64,000 nt of DNA from Marinirhabdus sp963799365 (GCA_963799365.1 CAWCWV010000007.1:124001-188000), one strand, 5' to 3'. Numbered from the stretch's first letter, positions 34,600 through 43,250 are shown. A program made the numbers and translations. The notes: generated by a model not told the origin, from the sequence alone.

Positions 34600-34966
34600 C
34601 ACCTTGTTGTTAGTAGCGCTTTGCTATACCCTTTTAATTAGTGTTGCATTTTTATTGCCAGGGCGCGCTATGCCTTCAACAGAACTTCCAATAGATAAGT
34701 TTGTGCACTTAAGCATTCATGCCGTACTATTTTTTATTTGGTCGCTTTATTTTTTTAAAAAACAAAATAATAGAATAGCCACTAAAGCCATTGTGTTAGT
34801 GGCTATTTCCTGTTTGCTTTATGGCATAATAATTGAAGCTTTGCAAGAAGCATTTGTAGCTTTAAGGCATTCAGACTTTATGGATTTAGTTGCAAATGGA
34901 ATAGGTATCTTATTGGGAGCCATTATGTTTTACAAATTCAAAAAAAAATTTGAAAATCAAAATTGA
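34568..34966 (+). CDS. VanZ-family membrane protein
   Basis: The 132-aa product has four hydrophobic helices, with LPIDKFVHLSIHAVLFFIWSLY and the acidic/His pattern typical of the VanZ-like fold (DKFVH and EALQEAFVALRHSDFMDLVANGIGILLG). The function of these proteins is mostly unknown; VanZ itself lowers teicoplanin binding. The ATG start overlaps gcvH by 32 bases, suggesting translational coupling. Confidence 0.85.
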   Translation: MRPIKKLLAPNTLLLVALCYTLLISVAFLLPGRAMPSTELPIDKFVHLSIHAVLFFIWSLYFFKKQNNRIATKAIVLVAISCLLYGIIIEALQEAFVALRHSDFMDLVANGIGILLGAIMFYKFKKKFENQN

Positions 34967-35026
34967 TATTTCCTTTTAAAGTACAGGATTATTTCTTTAA
35001 ATTAGCAACAATTAAATACTTCGATT

Positions 35027-35749
35027 ATGGAACAAAAGAAAAACCCAAAAGCAGACATGACACAATGGAGTTCAATCTTCTTGTTATTCGGTCTTGCATT
35101 TATGCTTTTTGTGGCTTGGCAAGCAATAGAGTGGAAAACTTACGATAATAGTGGGCTGGCTTCAGACCAGTTAAATCTTGGTGACCAATTAGAAGAAGAT
35201 ATCCCAATTACACAACAGTTAACTCCACCACCACCGCCACCGCCACCGCCACCAGCACCAGAAATTATCGAAGTGGTAGAAGATGATGTTGAAGTTGAAG
35301 AGGTTATTCTTAAATCTACCGAGGTCGATCAAAAAGAAGTAATCGCAGAAATTGAAGAAATCGAAGAAATAGTTGATGAAGTGATTGAAGATGTACCCTT
35401 TGCCATCATTGAAAATGTGCCAGTATATCCAGGTTGTGAGAATGCAGGAAACAATGAAGCAAAGAAGGCTTGTATGTCTGAAAAAATTCAAAAATTTGTT
35501 CAGAAAAAATTTGATACAGATTTAGCAAACGATTTAGGGCTAGATGGTAAACAGCGAATTTCTGTTCAGTTTAAAATCGATAACAAAGGAAATGTAGTAG
35601 ATGTTCGTGCTAGAGCACCGCATCCTAAATTAGAAGCCGAAGCTATTGAAGTTGTAAAAGGATTGCCTAAAATGACTCCGGGAAAACAAAGAGGAAAAGC
35701 TGTAGGTGTAATTTATGCACTCCCTATTTTGTTTCAGGTAGAAAATTAA
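35027..35749 (+). CDS. tonB: Energy transducer TonB
   Basis: This protein links the inner-membrane proton-motive force to outer-membrane receptors. The 240 aa comprise a short cytoplasmic start, one TM helix (about 15-34), ten consecutive prolines (about 67-76), an acidic Glu/Val/Ile-rich stretch, and a TonB C-terminal domain (about 125-240). That domain has VPVYPGCENA, a second Cys 12 residues on, and VIYALPILFQVEN. ExbB/ExbD are not in this window. It ends at a strong terminator. Confidence 0.92.
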   Translation: MEQKKNPKADMTQWSSIFLLFGLAFMLFVAWQAIEWKTYDNSGLASDQLNLGDQLEEDIPITQQLTPPPPPPPPPPAPEIIEVVEDDVEVEEVILKSTEVDQKEVIAEIEEIEEIVDEVIEDVPFAIIENVPVYPGCENAGNNEAKKACMSEKIQKFVQKKFDTDLANDLGLDGKQRISVQFKIDNKGNVVDVRARAPHPKLEAEAIEVVKGLPKMTPGKQRGKAVGVIYALPILFQVEN

Positions 35750-35771
35750 AAAATACCCTATATAACATATG

Positions 35772-35804
35772 AAATCCCGCTTCAAATGAAGCGGGATTTT
35801 TTTT
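35772..35804 (+). terminator. Rho-independent terminator after tonB
   Basis: AAATCCCGCTTC (35772-35783) and GAAGCGGGATTT (35788-35799) form a 12-bp perfect stem with loop AAAT, ending in eight Ts (35797-35804). Confidence 0.93.
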
Positions 35805-35851
35805 GGCATAACACTTGTTTTATACATATTATAACTTCTAAATATACTAGT

Positions 35852-36655
35852 ATGAAACCATCAAGTAATGTATGTGGTACCACTATAAAAGTACCAAGTA
35901 AAAGAGCCATAAAAAAGCAAATTAACATTAGCTGGAATTCGAGAATCTTCTTTCAAGTAGGTCTTATTGTAAGTCTTCTAGCTGCTTTCTTTGTAATGGA
36001 ACTAGAGATTGGTAAAGCTCCAAATGTAGCCTTAGGCCCCGAGGGAGTACTTTGGGAAACGATTCCAACAATTAGGTATACAGTTTTGGAAGATGCGGTG
36101 AAAAACCCAGAAAAAAAGCCTCAAAAGCAACCTGTGCGAGAAATTGTTACTGCAAACACCCCTATAGCGTCTCAAACGTTTGTGGTTGTAGATAATAATG
36201 TGCCAATTATTGAAGGTACGATAGCTGCTAATGATGCTGCTGCAATTAATGCCCCAGTAGTTTCATCTAATGATGATAAAGTGGGTCCTCCTGTCACCAC
36301 TAGTATTTTGGGTGTAGAACACGTTCCGGTATTTCCTGGATGTGAAAGCGCTATTACCAATGAAACCAAGATAGACTGTATGTCTTCTAAAATCAAAGCA
36401 TTTATTGGGAAACGTTTCGATATAGGAAAATTCGATTATTTTGAACCAGGAAGTGTGCAGACCATTCGCGCTTTCTTCACAATAGATGCTGCCGGAAATA
36501 TCGTGGAAATTATGGCAAGTGCAAAAGATAAAAACTTAGAAGCCGAAGCAAAGCGGGTAATTGCTAAATTACCTTTAATGCAACCGGGTCGTCAAGGCGA
36601 TACCCCTGTTAATGTAACTTATGCTATTCCGATACAATTTCAGGTAAATAATTAA
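35852..36655 (+). CDS. Second TonB-type energy transducer
   Basis: The product is 267 aa from ATG 35852: a basic cytoplasmic segment, a TM helix (about 29-49), a long spacer without a polyproline run, and a TonB C-terminal domain. That domain has VPVFPGCESA, a second Cys 12 residues on, and VTYAIPIQFQVNN. The frame is open to an ATG at 35786, but that lies inside the preceding terminator, so 35852 is chosen. Closest visible relative is the tonB gene directly upstream, suggesting duplication. It ends at its own terminator. Confidence 0.87.
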   Translation: MKPSSNVCGTTIKVPSKRAIKKQINISWNSRIFFQVGLIVSLLAAFFVMELEIGKAPNVALGPEGVLWETIPTIRYTVLEDAVKNPEKKPQKQPVREIVTANTPIASQTFVVVDNNVPIIEGTIAANDAAAINAPVVSSNDDKVGPPVTTSILGVEHVPVFPGCESAITNETKIDCMSSKIKAFIGKRFDIGKFDYFEPGSVQTIRAFFTIDAAGNIVEIMASAKDKNLEAEAKRVIAKLPLMQPGRQGDTPVNVTYAIPIQFQVNN

Positions 36656-36660
36656 TAGTG

Positions 36661-36690
36661 AGCCCACCTTTCAAAGGTGGGTTTCTTTTT
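36661..36690 (+). terminator. Rho-independent terminator after the second tonB-like gene
   Basis: CCCACCTT (36663-36670), loop TCA, AAGGTGGG (36674-36681), followed by TTTCTTTTT. Confidence 0.88.
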
Positions 36691-36740
36691 ATGGACATTT
36701 CAAAAAAGCGTATCTTTCTGCCTAATTAAACCGTTGCCCA

Positions 36741-38843
36741 ATGAAGAACGTTGCTTTCCTCCTGCTTTTGTTCACCTGCTTATATCTAAACGCCCAGCAA
36801 TCCAATAGTTTCGAAAAATATCCTGTGTTTCCAGCATGCGCTTCGGTAGACATTGAAGCATTAGAAAACTGTTTTAACGCCACCTTTCAGCAATATATAT
36901 TCGAAAATTTTAAAGTGCCAGAAATAGTTTCAGAAGAAAATTACAAGGGTTCTATGACTATTTTTTTTGAAGTGGATAAAGAAGGATCTTTTAAGTTGTT
37001 ATACACAGATGCTATTTATAAAGAACTGAAAGATGAAGCTCAAAATGTTTTTGAAGGTTTTCCAAAAATTACTCCTGCGACCTATAACGGTAAACCAACC
37101 TATGTTCAGTTTACATTGCCAATTGCAATACCATTAAAAGCACCTGGTACAAGTAATATTCCAGCTGTTAACGAAGCCGAAAAAATTACTTCAGATGTAG
37201 AGATAACAACTTTAAAAAATGAATATGAGGGTATCGAAAAACTTTCGTATGCCAATGAAGAATATAGAAGCCATATAAATATTCCCTTATCGCACCATAC
37301 TTATAGTCTTTTTGATGCAGCTTTGAATAGAGTAGGGCAAAACAATCACACGGCTCAGAAACCCTACCTTTATGCTGAAGTTAACAAATACTACAATTTC
37401 GAAGCTGAAAATAACAAATTACTTAAAAACAAAAGCTCTTGGTTTGGCCGTAAACTCTGGAATGAGCATATGGTACAGGTAAAAACAAAAGATTTTTGGT
37501 TCACCTTAGATCCTGGAGTAGACCTTCAGATAGGGAAAGATACAGATGCTGCTATTGACACTTACAATAACACACGTTTGGTGTATGCGCAAGGAGGTAT
37601 AGGGAAAGAATTCAACTTTTTTGCCGTTGTGTACGAAAGCCAAGGACGATTTGCAGACTACTACAACAGGTTTGCAGAAGCCAATAAGCCAGATGGCGGA
37701 AACCCAGCAATTATTCCTGGTAGGGGCATTGCAAAAAGATTCAATGAAGATGCATATGATTACCCAGTAGCTACTGGTCATATATCTTATACTCCCAGTA
37801 AGTGGTTTAATTTTCAGTTAGGACACGGCAAAATATTTTTGGGAGATGGTTATAGATCTTTGTTGTTAAGTGACAATGCAACGCCTTATCCGTTTTTCAA
37901 AATAAATACAAATATATGGAAGCTTCAATATACCAATACGTGGATGAGCTTACGTGATGTAAGGCCAGAAGCAACCGAGGATCGCACTTTTAGAACCAAG
38001 TTTGTAGCAAATCATTACTTAAGTTATAATGTAACAAAACGGTTAAATATTGGCTTGTTTGAAAGTGTGATATGGGATAATAGAAATGATCGTGGTTTTG
38101 ATTTTAACTATATTAATCCGGTAATTTTTTACCGTGCCATAGAATTTTCTACAGGATCACGAACGGGAAATGCACTGATAGGATTGACTGCTAAGTATAA
38201 ATTTACAGATAGAGTAAATGCCTATTCTCAGGTTATTATAGATGAATTTTCTTCGGGAGATGTTTTTGGAGGAGAGAAAAGCTGGAAAAATAAATTAGGG
38301 TATCAAATAGGGGCAAAATATTATGACGCATTTAATGTGAAAGGTTTATACCTGCAAGCCGAATACAATCGCATTCGTCCTTATACCTATTCTCATAACA
38401 CTATTGTACTTAACTATGGGCATAACAATCAGTCCTTGGCACATACTTTGGGGGCTAATATTTCAGAATTTATAGCTATTGCTAGATATCAAAAAGGTCG
38501 CTGGTTTGGTGATGCAAAATTAATAGTTGCAAAGCGTGGGTTAGAATTTGAACCGCCAGCGGAGAACGTAGATTATTATGGGGGTAGTATTTATGGAGAT
38601 GAAGCCAATAGACCCTTCGAAACAGGCGTAGAAATTGGGCAGGGAAATACAACAGATTTTTTCCATACCGAACTGCAAGCGGGGTATTTAATTAACCCAG
38701 CAACAAACTTAAAAATATACGGAAGTGTAATTTTCAGAGATTTTAAACCTCTGGAAAACACAGCTACAGTATTCGAAAATCAAACTACCTGGGTAAATTT
38801 TGGTGTTAGAACCGATTTGTTTAATTGGTATTACGATTTCTAA
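36741..38843 (+). CDS. remB: Gliding motility protein RemB-like, with TonB C-terminal-like N-terminus
   Basis: The 700-aa product has a signal peptide (about 1-19). An N-terminal domain (about 24-135) looks like the TonB C-terminal domain of the two neighbours: YPVFPAC (Cys33), a second Cys (Cys44), an aromatic-rich helix and FTLPIAIPL. A long beta-rich region (about 170-700) then looks like an outer-membrane barrel of the Wzi/capsule-assembly type and ends in aromatic residues (FNWYYDF). In Flavobacterium johnsoniae the gliding gene remB lies a few genes after sprA, as here. A -7-like box, TATCTTTC, lies at 36711-36718. Confidence 0.82.
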   Translation: MKNVAFLLLLFTCLYLNAQQSNSFEKYPVFPACASVDIEALENCFNATFQQYIFENFKVPEIVSEENYKGSMTIFFEVDKEGSFKLLYTDAIYKELKDEAQNVFEGFPKITPATYNGKPTYVQFTLPIAIPLKAPGTSNIPAVNEAEKITSDVEITTLKNEYEGIEKLSYANEEYRSHINIPLSHHTYSLFDAALNRVGQNNHTAQKPYLYAEVNKYYNFEAENNKLLKNKSSWFGRKLWNEHMVQVKTKDFWFTLDPGVDLQIGKDTDAAIDTYNNTRLVYAQGGIGKEFNFFAVVYESQGRFADYYNRFAEANKPDGGNPAIIPGRGIAKRFNEDAYDYPVATGHISYTPSKWFNFQLGHGKIFLGDGYRSLLLSDNATPYPFFKINTNIWKLQYTNTWMSLRDVRPEATEDRTFRTKFVANHYLSYNVTKRLNIGLFESVIWDNRNDRGFDFNYINPVIFYRAIEFSTGSRTGNALIGLTAKYKFTDRVNAYSQVIIDEFSSGDVFGGEKSWKNKLGYQIGAKYYDAFNVKGLYLQAEYNRIRPYTYSHNTIVLNYGHNNQSLAHTLGANISEFIAIARYQKGRWFGDAKLIVAKRGLEFEPPAENVDYYGGSIYGDEANRPFETGVEIGQGNTTDFFHTELQAGYLINPATNLKIYGSVIFRDFKPLENTATVFENQTTWVNFGVRTDLFNWYYDF

Positions 38844-38848
38844 AGAGT

Positions 38849-39979
38849 TTAGTTTTTATTTCCTTTTTGAGATGCTTCGTATTTTTTCTGCTTAGCATCG
38901 TTTTTGCGCTTATAAGCTCCTTCAATCCTTTCTACTTCCCCGTAAAGTGTTCGTAAGAATTTTTCGGTAGTTATAAAACCGTCTCCATAGGCCTTGTCAT
39001 CGTAAAATTTTGTAAAATCACGCATAGCAGCAACTTGGTCTTCAGTTTTATTTTGCAAAAAAGCAATTTTAATTCTCGAATAGTAAAGCTCTAGCATTGT
39101 GACCATTTCTTTAACATCTGTAAAAGAAGCGAGTTCGCCGTGTCCAGGGATAATTTTTGTGTCTTTATTGCACAAGCGCTCTATTTTTTTAAGACCCTCT
39201 AAATATCCATTATAACTTCCGCCGTTTTTCGTATCTAGATAAGGATACATTCCATTTACAAATGCATCTCCTGTATGCAATACGTTGCTCTTCGGGAAAT
39301 TAATAATAATATCGCTATTGGTGTGGGCATTTGGTAAGTGCATAAGCTGTATGTCCTCATCGTTATAATGAAATAACAAGTCATTTTCAAAAGATATGGC
39401 AGGTAAAGCTTCGTAATCTAATGCTATATTGTTTTGTGCATCTTCTATACGCTGTTTGAGATTGTTTTTAAGCTGATTGCCCTTTCCTGAGTTTCCTCCG
39501 GTTTTATCTGCTGCATCAATTTCTTGATCCATTTTTTTCTCTAACGCTGAAGTTGCAGTTGCTATAAGTGTATTGGAAATTGATGTGCGTACGTTTTTAT
39601 GTGCAATAATAGTAGCGCCTTTTCTGCTGAAATTTTTGTTTCCGCCTACGTGGTCTCCGTGCAAGTGTGTATTGATAATAAACTCTATTGATTTTTCTGT
39701 TTTTCTAAGAATGATGTCCTGAATGGCTTCTGAAGCATTTTCAAATTGGGTATCGATCATTAATATACCATCAATTCCATTTTGCACTGCTATGTTCCCT
39801 CCCATGCCCTTGAGCATAAAAATATTATTTGTAACGTCTATTACTGAAGGTTTGTTCTCTTGCTCTTCAGCATATTTGCTGTCTTTTTTATTTTCTTGCT
39901 CTTTTGCATCGCTGTCTTGTGCAGTAGCTACCAGCCCTGCAAATAATACGAATAGAGATAAAATAGTTGCTTTGGTCAT
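38849..39979 (-). CDS. Secreted MBL-fold metallohydrolase
   Basis: The 376-aa product has a signal peptide (about 1-20, ending in ATAQ) and is therefore periplasmic. The metallo-beta-lactamase fold shows HLHGDH (near 103-108), PNAHTNSD, the bridging Asp in HTGDAFV, and IPGHG: a full dinuclear-metal ligand set. The substrate is unknown, and the long Lys/Gln-rich tail is not typical of true beta-lactamases. It is convergent with remB, 5 bp apart, with no visible terminator between. Confidence 0.87.
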   Translation of the reverse strand: MTKATILSLFVLFAGLVATAQDSDAKEQENKKDSKYAEEQENKPSVIDVTNNIFMLKGMGGNIAVQNGIDGILMIDTQFENASEAIQDIILRKTEKSIEFIINTHLHGDHVGGNKNFSRKGATIIAHKNVRTSISNTLIATATSALEKKMDQEIDAADKTGGNSGKGNQLKNNLKQRIEDAQNNIALDYEALPAISFENDLLFHYNDEDIQLMHLPNAHTNSDIIINFPKSNVLHTGDAFVNGMYPYLDTKNGGSYNGYLEGLKKIERLCNKDTKIIPGHGELASFTDVKEMVTMLELYYSRIKIAFLQNKTEDQVAAMRDFTKFYDDKAYGDGFITTEKFLRTLYGEVERIEGAYKRKNDAKQKKYEASQKGNKN

Positions 39980-40051
39980 GTCTGTTTGTTTATTTGAAGG
40001 CTCAAAGTAATAAAAAAAAGCATTGCGCCGTATAAGTATTGTCTATTTATA

Positions 40052-40082
40052 TTGTAAAAAATAGGCGCTTGCCGTATCTTTG
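40052..40082 (+). promoter_or_regulatory. Promoter of ctaB: TTG-N20-TATCTTTG
   Basis: TTG at 40052-40054 and TATCTTTG at 40075-40082 match the flavobacterial sigma consensus in both boxes with 20 bases between. Transcription should start near 40087, so the ctaB start codon must lie downstream of that. Confidence 0.8.
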
Positions 40083-40106
40083 CACCGCTCTAAAAATCAA
40101 TACATC

Positions 40107-41015
40107 TTGGCGGTAACACAGTCTACATCTTTACCAGGTTCCATTATCAGGAATTTTACTGAAATCACCAAAATGCGACTTTCTGTGAGTGTTGTGTTTT
40201 CATCGGTTGCAGGATATTTATTAGGAGCAGAATCTCTAGATTTTTACGTTTTACTATTATTATGCGTTGGCGGCTATTGTATGGTAGGTGCTAGTAATGT
40301 CTTTAATCAAATAATCGAACGGGATTTAGATGCGAAAATGGATAGGACTAAGAACAGGCCAATTCCAGCTGGGCGTCTTGGCGTAACTCCTGCGTTCATT
40401 CTTGCTAGTATACTTACATTAGCAGGTATTTTTGTGCTTTATACAATCAACCCCCAGACGGCAATGTTTGGTGCTATTTCCATATTTTTATATGTAAGTT
40501 TATACACCCCACTAAAAACACGCACGCCACTCTCTGTATTTGTTGGTGCTTTTCCAGGAGCAATTCCGTTTATGCTTGGATGGGTAGCAGCCACAAACGA
40601 TTTTGGGATAGAGCCCGGAACCTTGTTTATGATTCAGTTCTTTTGGCAATTTCCGCATTTCTGGGCCATTGGTTGGTTTTTGTTCGACGATTATAAGAAA
40701 GGAGGCTTCTTTATGCTTCCCAATGGAAAAAGGGATAAGGGAACTGCCATACAAGTAATTTTATATAGTATCTGGACGGTTTTAGCATCGCTTATTCCGG
40801 CAGTTGGAGTGACGGGTAGATTTTATATATCGCCAGTTTCGGCAGTTTTAGTAGCCGGAATAGGTGTATGGTTAATTTACTATGCCATACGTTTATACAA
40901 ACAGCAAACAGATAAAGCCGCAAAGCAATTAATGCTTGTGAGCGTGAGTTATATTACATTACTGCAAATCATTTATGTAGCAGACAAATATATCCTTGAA
41001 GCAATACAAGGATAA
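40107..41015 (+). CDS. ctaB: Protoheme IX farnesyltransferase (heme O synthase)
   Basis: It adds a farnesyl group to heme b to make heme O, the precursor of the heme a in the oxidase. The multi-TM prenyltransferase has NQIIERDLDAKMDRTKNRPIP (the Asp-rich prenyl-diphosphate site) and YTPLKTRTPLSVFVGAFPGAIP. The frame is open back to a TTG at 40080, but that codon is inside the -7 box. TTG at 40107 gives 302 aa and keeps the family's N-terminal IIRNFTEITKMRLSVSVVFSS. The ATG inside KMRLS would cut into the first helix. It heads the cytochrome oxidase assembly cluster. Confidence 0.93.
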   Translation: MAVTQSTSLPGSIIRNFTEITKMRLSVSVVFSSVAGYLLGAESLDFYVLLLLCVGGYCMVGASNVFNQIIERDLDAKMDRTKNRPIPAGRLGVTPAFILASILTLAGIFVLYTINPQTAMFGAISIFLYVSLYTPLKTRTPLSVFVGAFPGAIPFMLGWVAATNDFGIEPGTLFMIQFFWQFPHFWAIGWFLFDDYKKGGFFMLPNGKRDKGTAIQVILYSIWTVLASLIPAVGVTGRFYISPVSAVLVAGIGVWLIYYAIRLYKQQTDKAAKQLMLVSVSYITLLQIIYVADKYILEAIQG

Positions 41016-41017
41016 CA

Positions 41018-41629
41018 ATGAGATTTAATACTGATAAAAGGAAAATGGCAGATTATACAAAAGGTACTGAAGAATTTAAATTGCGCAGAGCAAAGAAAAT
41101 GATGCTATGGTTTGGTATTATAAGCCTTTCTATGAGCTTTGCTGGATGGACCAGTGCGTATGTAGTTAGTAAAGAACGTGCGGACTGGGTGGAAAATTTA
41201 CAGATCCCTACTGCCTTTATTATAAGTCTTGTCATAATACTTATTAGCAGCCTTACATTACATATTGCGAAAAAACGCATTCAGAAAGAAGACCATAAAA
41301 CGGGGATGCTTTTATTAGTGACAACATTTGTCTTAGGACTTGCATTTATCTGGTTCCAGATACAGGGCTTTCAAGAAATTATTGGAATTTTTGGATACAA
41401 TCCTACAGGTCCCACAAGTAATATTACCTATACTTTTATCTTCTTGATTGCTGTGGTACACTTGGCACATTTGGTTGCTGGTTTGGTGTGTCTTTTGGTG
41501 GTGATTTTTAACCATTCTAGAAACAAATATGCCAATGGAAAGATCTTAGGCGTCGAGCTTGCTACCACATTTTGGCATTTTATAGATATTTTATGGATCT
41601 ATCTTTTGCTGTTCTTTTATATTGCATAA
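41018..41629 (+). CDS. Cytochrome c oxidase subunit III-like protein (short)
   Basis: The 203-aa protein has five TM helices: RAKKMMLWFGIISLSMSFAGWTSAY, then two more, then FIFLIAVVHLAHLVAGL and LATTFWHFIDILWIYLLLFFYI. The last two are typical subunit III helices with conserved His/Glu/Trp. It follows ctaB by 2 bp. An internal ATG (MADYTKGTEEF) at 41045 could also be the start. It is probably a subunit of the same aa3 oxidase as CoxA/CoxB, paired with the larger paralogue at 41768. Confidence 0.88.
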   Translation: MRFNTDKRKMADYTKGTEEFKLRRAKKMMLWFGIISLSMSFAGWTSAYVVSKERADWVENLQIPTAFIISLVIILISSLTLHIAKKRIQKEDHKTGMLLLVTTFVLGLAFIWFQIQGFQEIIGIFGYNPTGPTSNITYTFIFLIAVVHLAHLVAGLVCLLVVIFNHSRNKYANGKILGVELATTFWHFIDILWIYLLLFFYIA

Positions 41630-41711
41630 CTGATTTTCAGTAAAATAAGTACTACTCAAAGTGAATAAGAACAGTCTTTTTTAGGATGAGTATAAATTGA
41701 GACAGTATGTT

Positions 41712-41740
41712 TTGAGAAATAAATATTAATCGTATTTTTG
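41712..41740 (+). promoter_or_regulatory. Promoter of the large subunit III gene: TTG-N18-TATTTTTG
   Basis: TTG at 41712-41714 and TATTTTTG at 41733-41740. It lies in the 138-bp gap after the short subunit III gene, so the downstream oxidase genes have their own start of transcription. Confidence 0.72.
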
Positions 41741-41767
41741 ACACCAATTTAACACCAACTACTTTCT

Positions 41768-42748
41768 ATGGACACGACTGTTGCAAAAACAGGAACCGAA
41801 GGGAAAACTTGGGGCGGAGGTAACAGACCGCTCAACGCCAGCTACGGTAAGTTAATGATGTGGTTTTTCATCGTTTCAGATGCCCTTACCTTTTCAGGAT
41901 TTATTGCCGCTTACGGTTTTTCAAGATTTAAATTTGTAGACGCTTGGCCAATTGCCGACGAAGTATTCACACACGTTCCCTTCTTACATGGAGTGCCTGC
42001 GCCCATGTACTACGTTGCGTTTATGACCTTTATACTTATTTTCTCTTCTGTAACTATGGTGCTTGCCGTAGATGCGGGGCATAAAATGCAACAGAAAAAA
42101 GTAATTTGGTATATGTTCTTTACCATTATTGGAGGTGCTATTTTCGTAGGTTCACAAGCTTGGGAGTGGGCAACATTTATAAAAGGAGATTATGGTGCGG
42201 TGGAAACTAAAGGGGGTAAAATCCTTCAATTTTTAGATACCGATGGAAAGCGAGTAGCACTTGCAGACTTTACCGAAAAGATACCAACAGCCAGAGATAT
42301 CCACGTTGAAAATAATGGAGTTTGGTATGAAGCCGAGCCAACTGTAACTACCTATTCTTTTGAAGAAGTAAAGGCAGGTTTCTTAGCAAATGAAAATTTA
42401 GTAGTACGCACTCAGTATTACGATGACAACGGAGAGCCAACGGTATTGACCAGAGAAGAATCTGTTGCTAAAATGATGAATGATGGTAAGCTAGTTGTAG
42501 AAGGAGCCAATTTAAGGCATAACGAGTACGGCCATCCTTTGTTTGCAGATTTCTTTTTCTTTATCACTGGATTTCACGGATTTCACGTATTTACAGGGGT
42601 ACTTATAAATTGCATTGTATTTTTTAATGTGGTTATTGGTACTTATGAACGCAGAGGAAGTTACGAAATGGTAGAAAAAGTGGGACTGTATTGGCACTTT
42701 GTAGATTTGGTATGGGTATTTGTATTCACCTTCTTTTACCTTGTATAA
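41768..42748 (+). CDS. Cytochrome c oxidase subunit III (long, with loop insertion)
   Basis: The 326-aa protein carries the subunit III helices: SYGKLMMWFFIVSDALTFSGF, SSVTMVLAVDAGHKM, GGAIFVGSQAWEWATFI, FFFITGFHGFHVFTGVLINC and GLYWHFVDLVWVFVFTFFYLV. About 100 hydrophilic residues (about 140-250) are inserted between two helices. The insertion contains KGGKILQFLDTDGKRVALADF and TREESVAKMMNDGKL. Subunit III supports proton uptake and stability. The size is about one and a half times the small paralogue. COX IV follows 20 bp later. Confidence 0.93.
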   Translation: MDTTVAKTGTEGKTWGGGNRPLNASYGKLMMWFFIVSDALTFSGFIAAYGFSRFKFVDAWPIADEVFTHVPFLHGVPAPMYYVAFMTFILIFSSVTMVLAVDAGHKMQQKKVIWYMFFTIIGGAIFVGSQAWEWATFIKGDYGAVETKGGKILQFLDTDGKRVALADFTEKIPTARDIHVENNGVWYEAEPTVTTYSFEEVKAGFLANENLVVRTQYYDDNGEPTVLTREESVAKMMNDGKLVVEGANLRHNEYGHPLFADFFFFITGFHGFHVFTGVLINCIVFFNVVIGTYERRGSYEMVEKVGLYWHFVDLVWVFVFTFFYLV

Positions 42749-42768
42749 TCATAGAATTAGACTGAAAA

Positions 42769-43152
42769 ATGGCACACGAACATAAATTAGCAATTTTTAG
42801 AGGAACACTTAAGTTCAAAAGCAACATTACCAAGATTTGGGGGGTGTTTGTATTCTTGTCTATTATAACAATTATTGAAGTAGTCTTAGGTATTATTAAA
42901 CCAGAATTTTTAACTGAAACTAAATTCCTGGCAGTAAAACTTCTCAACTGGATTTTCATCATTCTTACGTTGGTTAAAGCGTATTATATTACGTGGGATT
43001 TTATGCACATGCGTGACGAAAAAAGTGGCTTGCGACGCGCCGTAGTATGGACATCAGTATTTTTAATATGCTACTTAATCCTAATCCTTTTAATTGAAGG
43101 GGATTATATTTTTGATGTATATAAAAACAACTTTATCAAATTCGATTTTTAA
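42769..43152 (+). CDS. Cytochrome c oxidase subunit IV family protein
   Basis: The 127-aa protein has three to four TM helices: ITKIWGVFVFLSIITIIEVVLGI, then LNWIFIILTLVKAYYITWDFMHM, then VVWTSVFLICYLILILLIEG. This is the usual size and pattern of the small bacterial subunit IV. It lies directly after subunit III, as in many oxidase operons, and ends before a terminator at 43178. Confidence 0.88.
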   Translation: MAHEHKLAIFRGTLKFKSNITKIWGVFVFLSIITIIEVVLGIIKPEFLTETKFLAVKLLNWIFIILTLVKAYYITWDFMHMRDEKSGLRRAVVWTSVFLICYLILILLIEGDYIFDVYKNNFIKFDF

Positions 43153-43177
43153 ATACTTTCAACTATAAAACAACTAG

Positions 43178-43208
43178 CCCAATCTGTATAGCAGTATTGG
43201 GTTTTTTT
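43178..43208 (+). terminator. Terminator after the oxidase subunit IV gene
   Basis: CCCAAT (43178-43183) pairs with ATTGGG (43196-43201), extended by CTG/CAG inside with a bulged T, followed by seven Ts. Confidence 0.85.
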
Positions 43209-43219
43209 ATGGCCAAAAG

Positions 43220-43250
43220 TTGTTCAACCATTCTTTGCATCGTATTTTTG
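43220..43250 (+). promoter_or_regulatory. Promoter of the SCO cluster: TTG-N20-TATTTTTG
   Basis: TTG at 43220-43222 and TATTTTTG at 43243-43250, both exact, spaced as at ctaB. The leader before 43308 is about 50 bases. Confidence 0.8.

Noticed and set aside
35786..35851. Upstream extension of the second TonB-like protein
   Set aside because: The ATG at 35786 is in the loop of the tonB terminator and the extra 22 residues have no family support.
38849..39979. Antibiotic-resistance beta-lactamase
   Set aside because: The metal-binding motifs are those of the wider MBL fold, and there is no specific similarity to class B enzymes, so only MBL-fold hydrolase is claimed.
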